The notes beneath the pieces were generated by a model. The model saw only the letters and a list, made by a program, of their open reading frames with translations. It did not search any database and was not told where the DNA came from. Below are positions 58,654-64,000 of a DNA stretch of 64,000 bases, piece after piece. Numbering within the stretch: position 1 is the stretch's first letter; the number at the start of each line of letters is the position of its first letter. A program made the translations under genes and the position numbers. Source of the stretch: Sinorhizobium kostiense (GTDB taxonomy: Bacteria; Pseudomonadota; Alphaproteobacteria; Rhizobiales; Rhizobiaceae); contig NZ_JAGILA010000002.1 of the NCBI RefSeq assembly GCF_017874595.1, positions 992,001-1,056,000 of the forward strand, given 5' to 3'.

Positions 58654-59598
58654 CTAAATGCGCGAAAGACGCTCCGTCAGCAGATCGAAGAATCCCTCAT
58701 CGTCGACATGCCGCATCACCTTGGCATTGTGTTTGCGGCCGGTGACCTGCCACCAGTCGACGACGGTCATGCCGGTGGTGAGGGCCGACGTCGTTTCGAT
58801 CTCGACATTGCAGTCGCGGCCGGTGAAGAGCTCGGGCCGCAGAAGATAGGCGATCACCGTCGGATCGTGCAGCGGTCCGCCATCGGTACCGTATTTTTCG
58901 ATATCGAAACGCTCGAAAAATTCGAGCATCTCCGCGAGCGCGACCGCCGCCGGGCTGCCGATGGCGCGGATCTTCTCCACCCTCGCCTTGTGGGTGAGCA
59001 CGCGATGCGTGACATCGAGCGGCATCATCACGATTGGAATTCCGGAACGAAAGACGATCTCGGCGGCTTCCGGATCGACATAGATGTTGAATTCAGCCGC
59101 GGGCGTGATATTGCCGCCTTCGAAGAAGCCGCCCCCCATCATCACCAGTTCCCGAACCCGCGGCGCGATCTCCGGCGCCTTCGTGAGCGCGAGCGCTATA
59201 TTGGTGAGCGGGCCGAGCGTCGAGAGCGTCACCGCACCCGGCGTTTCGGTCTTGAGCGTCTCGATGACGAAATCGACCGCATGCTGCTCCTGGAGCGGCA
59301 TCGTCGGCTCGGTGAGTTCGGGGCCGTCGAGCCCGGTCTTGCCATGAACATGCTCGGCGGTGATCAGCGGGCGCGCGACCGGCCGCTCGGCGCCGGCGAA
59401 GACCTTCACGTCCGTCCTGTTGCAGAGCTCGCAGACGATCCGCGCGTTGCGGGCTGTCAAAGTGAGCGGCACGTTGCCGGCAACGGTGGTGATGCCGAGG
59501 ACGTCGATCTCTTCAGGACTGCCGAAGGCAAGCATGATCGCGGCGGCATCGTCCTGCCCGGGGTCCGTGTCGATGATGATCTTTCTCGCGCTTGACAC
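58654..59598 (-). CDS. Nucleoside hydrolase, IunH family
   Basis: A 314-residue enzyme with the N-terminal calcium-binding motif IIDTDPGQDDAAA (residues 8-20), MMGGGFFEGGNITPAAEFNIYVDPEAA and a conserved HDPTVIAYLL near residue 240. Splits nucleosides to base and ribose. It converges on mcpX; rbsK upstream of mcpX could use the ribose. Divergent from the small heat-shock gene. Confidence 0.9.
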   Translation of the reverse strand: MSSARKIIIDTDPGQDDAAAIMLAFGSPEEIDVLGITTVAGNVPLTLTARNARIVCELCNRTDVKVFAGAERPVARPLITAEHVHGKTGLDGPELTEPTMPLQEQHAVDFVIETLKTETPGAVTLSTLGPLTNIALALTKAPEIAPRVRELVMMGGGFFEGGNITPAAEFNIYVDPEAAEIVFRSGIPIVMMPLDVTHRVLTHKARVEKIRAIGSPAAVALAEMLEFFERFDIEKYGTDGGPLHDPTVIAYLLRPELFTGRDCNVEIETTSALTTGMTVVDWWQVTGRKHNAKVMRHVDDEGFFDLLTERLSRI

Positions 59599-59741
59599 TT
59601 GCCTTTCTCCTGTCAGCCGGGTGTTCGCTGGGTCGTCGGGGCCATATTTTTCGACTGCCGCTCGGAAGCCCGGAGAGGACTATGATTTGCAGGGGCCGCG
59701 GAGGCAAGCCGCTTGCACTCGTTGCACACAGCTACCATATT

Positions 59742-59800
59742 GCTTGCCAGGATGCTGCTTGGCAGGTCCGAAAAGATGGTCGCTTGAGCTTGCAAGGACT
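59742..59800 (+). promoter_or_regulatory. ROSE-like RNA thermometer before the small Hsp gene
   Basis: The SD AAGGA (59794-59798) pairs with TCGCTT (59780-59785) in a hairpin: G86-C93, U85-A94, U84-A95, C83-G96, bulged G82, C81-G97, U80-A98, G79-C99 (numbers +59700). The U(U/C)GCU-to-AGGA pairing with a bulged G is the diagnostic feature of ROSE elements. An upstream hairpin (TTGCCA ... TGGCAG, about 59743-59764) fits the multi-hairpin layout. Heat would melt it and free the SD. Inferred, not measured. Confidence 0.78.
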
Positions 59801-59805
59801 TGGGA

Positions 59806-60237
59806 ATGAGCAGAATTACGCCTTTTACCAGCCCGCTCCTGGTGGGGTTCGACAGCATGGAAAAGACCCTTGAGCGCATAGCCAAGGCGAACGACGGTTA
59901 CCCACCCTACAACATCGAACGGATTCGGGGCGGAGGCACTGCCGATGCGCCGGAACGCCTGCGCATCACGCTGGCCGTCGCCGGATTTTCCGAAGACGAT
60001 CTCGATGTGACGACGGAGGAAAATCAGCTCGTGATCAGGGGGCGGCAGATCGATACGGGCGAGAAGGATTATCTCCATCGCGGTATTGCCGCCCGGCAGT
60101 TCCAGCGCACCTTCGTCCTTGCCGACGGCATGCAGGTGCTCGGCGCGGAACTCCGCAACGGCCTGCTGTCAGTCGACCTCGTGCGGCCAGAGCCCGTTCG
60201 AATGGTAAAGAAAATTAACATTTCAGTCCCAGAATAG
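59806..60237 (+). CDS. Small heat-shock protein, Hsp20/IbpA family
   Basis: A 143-residue alpha-crystallin-type chaperone. N terminus MSRITPFTSPLLVGFDSMEKTLE, central beta-sandwich (LRITLAVAGFSEDDLDVTTEENQLVIRG ... GIAARQFQRTFVLADG) and a C-terminal NISVPE in place of the usual I-x-I/V tail. Prevents aggregation of unfolded proteins. AAGGA lies seven bases before ATG 59806, sequestered in a ROSE-like hairpin. Followed by DUF1150, the usual Rhizobiales pair. Confidence 0.93.
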   Translation: MSRITPFTSPLLVGFDSMEKTLERIAKANDGYPPYNIERIRGGGTADAPERLRITLAVAGFSEDDLDVTTEENQLVIRGRQIDTGEKDYLHRGIAARQFQRTFVLADGMQVLGAELRNGLLSVDLVRPEPVRMVKKINISVPE

Positions 60238-60287
60238 GATAACCGGCGGGATTTTCCTCCCCAAGCCGGCGACCACGGAGCATGACC

Positions 60288-60545
60288 ATGGGACTGAAAA
60301 CCATCAACACGTCGCTGTCGAAGAACGACCTCGCACATCTTGGCGAAGGCGAAGTCGGCTATATCCGCAAGATGCGTTCGGAGGAAGTCTCCCGCTGTTT
60401 TCCGGAAGCGCCCGAGATGGGACCCGGCATCGATCTCTGGGCCCTGTTCGCCGCCGATGGAACCCCAATCCTCTTGACGGACAACCGCTCCAGCACCTTC
60501 TTCAAGGCGGCAGAGGACGACCTGCGTACCGTCAGCCTGCATTGA
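60288..60545 (+). CDS. DUF1150 family protein
   Basis: An 85-residue protein of DUF1150 (EVGYIRKMRSEEVSRCFPEA ... LWALFAADGTPILLTDNR). Commonly encoded directly after ROSE-controlled small heat-shock genes in rhizobia; role unknown. Two ATGs occur (60282 and 60288); GGAG lies seven bases before 60288, which is preferred. Lies 50 bases after the Hsp20 gene and probably shares its transcript. Confidence 0.85.
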   Translation: MGLKTINTSLSKNDLAHLGEGEVGYIRKMRSEEVSRCFPEAPEMGPGIDLWALFAADGTPILLTDNRSSTFFKAAEDDLRTVSLH

Positions 60546-60833
60546 TTACCGGCCCCCGCCCCGGAGCTGTGAATTGCCCTCATCCGGCCTGCCGGCCACC
60601 TTTTCCCGCAACCGGGCGAAGGGGACCCCCGGCAAGGCCGAGCTCCTCTCACCTTCGGGGACGCGGCGGTAGTGCGAAATCGGGAGACCAGCGCTCCCGT
60701 CCCTCGCTCCGCATGCAGGACGAGGGCTGCTGCAGTATCCTTGAATCGACCTCGATCAAGACACGATGTGCCACAGCGGCCTTTGCGCGTCCGAAGACAC
60801 GCGGGCGCCGTATGGTGAGGGGCTAAATACGCC
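60546..60833. other. Intergenic region between DUF1150 and trmB (convergent)
   Basis: About 288 bases, no supported gene. CCGGCCTGCCGGCC and the stretch TTTTCCCGCAACCGGGCGAA suggest an eroded intergenic repeat of the short palindromic type rather than a coding element. Short frames here are not conserved in character. Confidence 0.5.
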
Positions 60834-61532
60834 CTAACTACGCCTGAAAGTCAGATAGGCAGACTTGCGGCCCTCCCGCTGGGCTTTGGCCTCGTAGCGC
60901 GTGCTCGGCCAACCGGCGAACGGCGTCAGCCAGTCGGCTGCTCTTTCGGCCGTCCACTCGAAAGCGGCGTGGTCGCGGCAGTGGATGAGGGTCCAATTGA
61001 CGTAGCTTTCGATATCCGAAGCGAAGCAGAAGAGGCCGCCGGGCTTTAGCACGCGGGCGAAGCGGTCGAGATTGACTTTGGAGACGAAACGCCGCTTCCA
61101 ATGCTTCCGCTTAGGCCAGGGGTCGGGATAGAGCAGGTCGATCTGATCGACCGAGGCAGCCGGCAACCAGTCCAGAACCTGGGCCGCGTCGTCGTCATAA
61201 AGGCGGACGTTGCCGACTCCCCTCGCTTCGATCTGACCGAGCAGTTTCGCCATCGAATTGATGAAGGGCTCTACGCCGATGAAGCCGGTGGACGAATCCT
61301 CCGAGGCTCGGTGTACGAGGTGTTCGCCACCACCGAAACCGATCTCGAGCCGTATTCGCGTGACGGGGGCCGGGAAGAGCTTCGACAGGTCCGCGGGCGC
61401 CGGCTCAGCCAGATCGAGCTTCAGGGCAGGCAGGATCGTTTCGAGATGCGTCGCCTGGCGTTCCCGCAAGGGCTTGCCCTTGCGGCGGCCAAAGAAGGCC
61501 TCCGTGGCTCTGGCGCGGCGCGGTTCACTCAT
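60834..61532 (-). CDS. trmB: tRNA (guanine-N7-)-methyltransferase
   Basis: A 232-residue SAM-dependent methyltransferase of m7G46 in tRNA. SAM motif [12 protein letters not shown] near residue 64 and the signature [16 protein letters not shown] near residue 135. Start [20 protein letters not shown] at 61532; the 37-codon upstream extension is unlikely. Follows metK (139-base gap), which supplies SAM. Confidence 0.95.
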   Translation of the reverse strand: MSEPRRARATEAFFGRRKGKPLRERQATHLETILPALKLDLAEPAPADLSKLFPAPVTRIRLEIGFGGGEHLVHRASEDSSTGFIGVEPFINSMAKLLGQIEARGVGNVRLYDDDAAQVLDWLPAASVDQIDLLYPDPWPKRKHWKRRFVSKVNLDRFARVLKPGGLFCFASDIESYVNWTLIHCRDHAAFEWTAERAADWLTPFAGWPSTRYEAKAQREGRKSAYLTFRRS

Positions 61533-61671
61533 CTCGTCATTCCATTCGAAGCCAAGATCGCTTTGGGCCGTTGCGGCCCAGATCTTCAAACAAGAGAGGC
61601 GGATGCTCCTTTGCGAGCACCCGCCCTGATTTATCAGAACCATGCATCCGAATCGATGCTAGGCCGTCGCC

Positions 61672-62940
61672 TTATGCCGCGCGGCCGTTGATTGCCGTCG
61701 CGTCGAGAGCGATCGCCTCCTTGAGCGGCTTTACCAGGTCGAGCTTTTCCCAGGAGAAGGAGCCGTCGCGCCCCGCCTTACGGCCAAAGTGGCCATAGGC
61801 GGCCGTCTTGGCATAGATCGGCCGGTTGAGGTCGAGATGACGACGGATGCCACTGGGAGAGAGGTCCATCGTCTTGCGGATCGCCCTTTCGACCTGGTCT
61901 TCGGAGACCTTACCGGTGCCATGCAGGTCAACATAGATCGACAGCGGCTGGGCAACGCCGATCGCGTAGGAAAGCTGGATCGTGCAACGGTCGGCCAGAC
62001 CGGCCGCCACGACGTTCTTTGCGAGATAGCGGGCGGCGTAGGCGGCCGAGCGATCGACCTTGGTCGTGTCCTTGCCGGAGAAGGCGCCACCGCCATGGGG
62101 CGCTGCGCCGCCATAGGTGTCGACGATGATCTTACGGCCGGTGAGACCCGCATCGCCGTCCGGTCCGCCGATGACGAACTTGCCGGTGGGGTTGATGTAC
62201 CAGGTGCAGTCGTCGGCAATGCTCAGGTCGGAAAGCGCCTCGTGAATATAGGGTTCAACCACCGAACGGACTTTGGCGGAATCCCAATTCTCGTCCAGAT
62301 GCTGCGTCGAAAGGACGATCGAGGTAACCTCGGCCGGCTTGCCGTCGATATAACGCACCGTCACCTGACTCTTGGCGTCCGGACCGAGCTTGGCGACCTC
62401 GCCTTCACCCTTCTTGCGGGCAGCGGCAAGCAGATTGAGGATGCGGTGCGAATAGTAGATGGGCGCCGGCATGAGCTCTGCGGTCTCGCGGCAGGCATAG
62501 CCGAACATGATGCCCTGGTCGCCAGCACCCTCCTCGCCCTGCTTGTCGGCGGCGCTATCGACGCCTTGAGCGATATGCGCGGACTGGAAGTGCAGCAGCA
62601 CGTCGATCCTGGCCGTCTTCCAGTGGAAGCCGTCCTGTTCGTAACCGATATCGCGGATCGCCTTTCGGGCGGCGGACTTGAACTTCGACGGATTGATGAC
62701 GTCGTTGCCGTTCTTGTCCTTCTTGAGAAGACTCGGCGGCAGGCGGACTTCCCCGGCGATGACGACGCGATTGGTGGTCGCCAAAGTCTCACAGGCAATG
62801 CGCACGCTCCAGGGGTCGACACCCGACTTGGCCGCTTCGCGGTAGACCAGATCGACGATCTCGTCGGAGATGCGGTCACATACTTTGTCGGGATGGCCTT
62901 CGGCTACGGATTCACTCGTGAACAGGTAGTTTGCGCGCAT
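61672..62940 (-). CDS. metK: S-adenosylmethionine synthase
   Basis: A 422-residue SAM synthetase. The ATP-site hexapeptide block [12 protein letters not shown] is near residue 130 and [16 protein letters not shown] near residue 285. N terminus [19 protein letters not shown]. Makes SAM for TrmB, downstream on the same strand. The 5' region is AT-rich with two palindromes (63018-63041). No SAM-II riboswitch pattern was recognised there. Confidence 0.97.
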   Translation of the reverse strand: MRANYLFTSESVAEGHPDKVCDRISDEIVDLVYREAAKSGVDPWSVRIACETLATTNRVVIAGEVRLPPSLLKKDKNGNDVINPSKFKSAARKAIRDIGYEQDGFHWKTARIDVLLHFQSAHIAQGVDSAADKQGEEGAGDQGIMFGYACRETAELMPAPIYYSHRILNLLAAARKKGEGEVAKLGPDAKSQVTVRYIDGKPAEVTSIVLSTQHLDENWDSAKVRSVVEPYIHEALSDLSIADDCTWYINPTGKFVIGGPDGDAGLTGRKIIVDTYGGAAPHGGGAFSGKDTTKVDRSAAYAARYLAKNVVAAGLADRCTIQLSYAIGVAQPLSIYVDLHGTGKVSEDQVERAIRKTMDLSPSGIRRHLDLNRPIYAKTAAYGHFGRKAGRDGSFSWEKLDLVKPLKEAIALDATAINGRAA

Positions 62941-63017
62941 GCGGGAAGTCCCCTCAATGAAAGAAGCGGTCCGAAACTGTTAGTGGGTTTGCTAGCGAAA
63001 AACAAGCGAACAACGAC

Positions 63018-63041
63018 ATAAATATATGTTTATATCGATAT
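63018..63041. promoter_or_regulatory. AT-rich palindromes upstream of metK
   Basis: ATAAATATATGTTTAT (63018-63033) is symmetric at 14 of 16 positions, and ATATCGATAT (63032-63041) is a perfect 10-bp palindrome overlapping it. Such AT-rich symmetry stands out in this GC-rich sequence and lies 78-101 bases upstream of metK, suggesting a regulator site or promoter spacer. Confidence 0.4.
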
Positions 63042-63188
63042 CACCGATCCGCAAAATGGGGGGCGCGTGGCGTCGCCGCGATTTTGAAATTTATTGAGCG
63101 ATCGTCGCCCGCGATCTCAGCGGAATCTCACCCGCACTTACGAAAAAAGCGGCCCATGGCCGCTTTTTCATCTCCCGGAATTCTTCCG

Positions 63189-63623
63189 CTAGTCGCTCTC
63201 CGCCTCGGCGGCCAGCGCCTTCACGAGATCCACCAGCTTGCGCCTGACCTTCGGGTCGGAAATCCTGACAAAGGCTCGGTTAAGCTGCAGGCCTTCGGAA
63301 GACGACAGGAAATCGACCACGTAGTTGGAGCTCGCAGGCTCGGCGCTTCCCGAGGCACCGGCGCCCTCTCCCGGGGCATCCTCGAAGAAGAACGAGACCG
63401 GCACATTGAGAATCGTGGCGATGTTCTGCAAGCGGCTCGCGCCGACACGGTTCGTGCCCTTCTCGTATTTCTGGATTTGCTGGAAAGTGATCCCTAGACT
63501 CTCGCCGAGCTTCTCCTGACTCATGCCAAGCATCGTTCGGCGAAGGCGAATCCGGCTGCCGACGTGAATGTCGATCGGGTTCGGCTTCTTCTTGTTTTCA
63601 ACCATATTCGCGTTCCTAAACAC
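63189..63623 (-). CDS. praR: XRE-family regulator, PraR-like
   Basis: A 144-residue protein: an N-terminal lambda-repressor HTH ([49 protein letters not shown], residues 18-65) with a short C-terminal extension. Length, sequence and location between metK and lnt match PraR of Rhizobium and Azorhizobium, a repressor of quorum-sensing and adhesion genes. Call is by family and synteny. SD is weak. Its own promoter region also holds a CCTGCC hairpin. Confidence 0.75.
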   Translation of the reverse strand: [144 protein letters not shown]

Positions 63624-63675
63624 GCTGTTTCGATGACCTACAACCCCTCATTGCTGGTTCTTGCATCCCAAGCAG

Positions 63676-63693
63676 CCTGCCCGCGAAGGCAGG
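63676..63693 (-). terminator. Hairpin between lnt and praR
   Basis: CCTGCC and GGCAGG form a 6-bp GC stem around CGCGAA (a TTCG-type loop on the minus strand). It lies after the lnt stop in the minus-strand direction. No T-run follows, so it is a weak terminator or RNA-stability stem. Confidence 0.45.
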
Positions 63694-63753
63694 ACTACAG
63701 CGGCAGGTGGAGATTGACGGTAATAAACACTATGCAATTTTAGGGGTTTTTGG

Positions 63754-64000
63754 TCAATTCGTTCCGTAACTGAAACTTCTGCGTGAAATAATTGCAATCA
63801 ATAAGAGAACCCCCATCGCAAACCAGAAAATCCGGTCACGCGTGATTGTATTAGTCGCCGTGATCATTTTTCCCGGTAGGGTAGTATCAACAACTCCCTT
63901 GTAATTGTATCCCAATCCTACCACTAAAACACCGCGTGCATCAATGATTGCTGATATACCGCTATTGGCGGAGCGGATCATCGGCGTTCCACTTTCGACG
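63754..64000 (-). CDS. lnt: Apolipoprotein N-acyltransferase, C-terminal part
   Basis: About 81 codons at the right edge; the frame stays open to base 64000, so the gene is cut by the window, not truncated. VESGTPMIRSANSGISAIIDARGVL matches the end of the Lnt nitrilase domain and IFWFAMGVLLLIAIIS is the last membrane helix. Lnt adds the third acyl chain to lipoproteins in the inner membrane. Order lnt-praR-metK-trmB is typical of Rhizobiales. Confidence 0.9.
   Translation of the reverse strand, partial: VESGTPMIRSANSGISAIIDARGVLVVGLGYNYKGVVDTTLPGKMITATNTITRDRIFWFAMGVLLLIAIISRRSFSYGTN

Noticed and set aside
62941..63188. SAM-II or other SAM riboswitch before metK
   Set aside because: I looked for the conserved SAM-II pseudoknot strings and a terminator-like stem and found neither; only AT palindromes are present. 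A covariance search would be decisive.

Overview
The window is a gene-dense, GC-rich alphaproteobacterial chromosome segment. Gene content and order point to Sinorhizobium (Ensifer), close to S. meliloti/S. medicae: a frcBCAK fructose ABC importer with a ROK regulator; a clr / CHASE2-cyclase / FecR / small secreted protein / spdA cAMP block; pgi-frk-pyrE-pyrC; rpmH-rnpA-yidC-engB-argB; truA-fmt-def; and lnt-praR-metK-trmB. Species was judged from recognised protein families and synteny; no database search was possible. I see no insertion sequence, prophage, CRISPR array or rRNA. One tRNA gene is present.

Layout. 1-11 kb is a sugar and pyrimidine neighbourhood: the start of an AI-2E-family permease, fadD, pgi, then on the minus strand pyrC-pyrE-frk and frcB-frcC-frcA-frcK. 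FrcBCA should import fructose, Frk phosphorylates it, and Pgi links fructose-6-P to glucose-6-P. 11-13 kb carries the divergent regulator frcR with an abutting RbsD/FucU mutarotase gene, then a DoxX membrane protein. 13.8-19 kb is the cAMP signalling block: Clr (receptor), CyaD1-like receptor cyclase, a FecR-domain protein, the secreted Sel1-like Clr target with a textbook Clr box in its promoter, and the phosphodiesterase SpdA. 19-25 kb holds putA and small housekeeping genes. 25-29 kb holds tRNA-Arg(ACG), an orphan histidine kinase and a chemoreceptor.

29-36 kb is the rpmH-rnpA-yidC-engB translation/membrane-insertion cluster, a DUF1269 protein, an RskA-type anti-sigma factor with no sigma partner, argB and a PEP-mutase-family enzyme. 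36-51 kb contains a DMT permease, HAD nucleotidase, LOG-family protein, the lysine/peptidoglycan genes dapD and dapE, and between them a DEAD-box helicase plus a LysR-regulated module (pseudo-hydrolase, RND adaptor, RND pump). 51-64 kb contains truA-fmt-def, rmuC, rbsK, an McpX-like chemoreceptor, a nucleoside hydrolase, a small heat-shock protein with a ROSE-like RNA thermometer, DUF1150, trmB, metK, a PraR-like regulator and the 3' end of lnt.

The most interesting points are: (i) an alpha/beta hydrolase in the RND operon in which all three catalytic-triad positions are replaced; (ii) the receptor cyclase, which has no canonical start codon for its membrane-anchored N terminus but a well-placed SD before an ATT; (iii) candidate operators for FrcR, the LysR protein and fadD; (iv) a ROSE-like hairpin before the small Hsp; (v) two families of small dispersed palindromic repeats, one of which supplies the engB stop codon.
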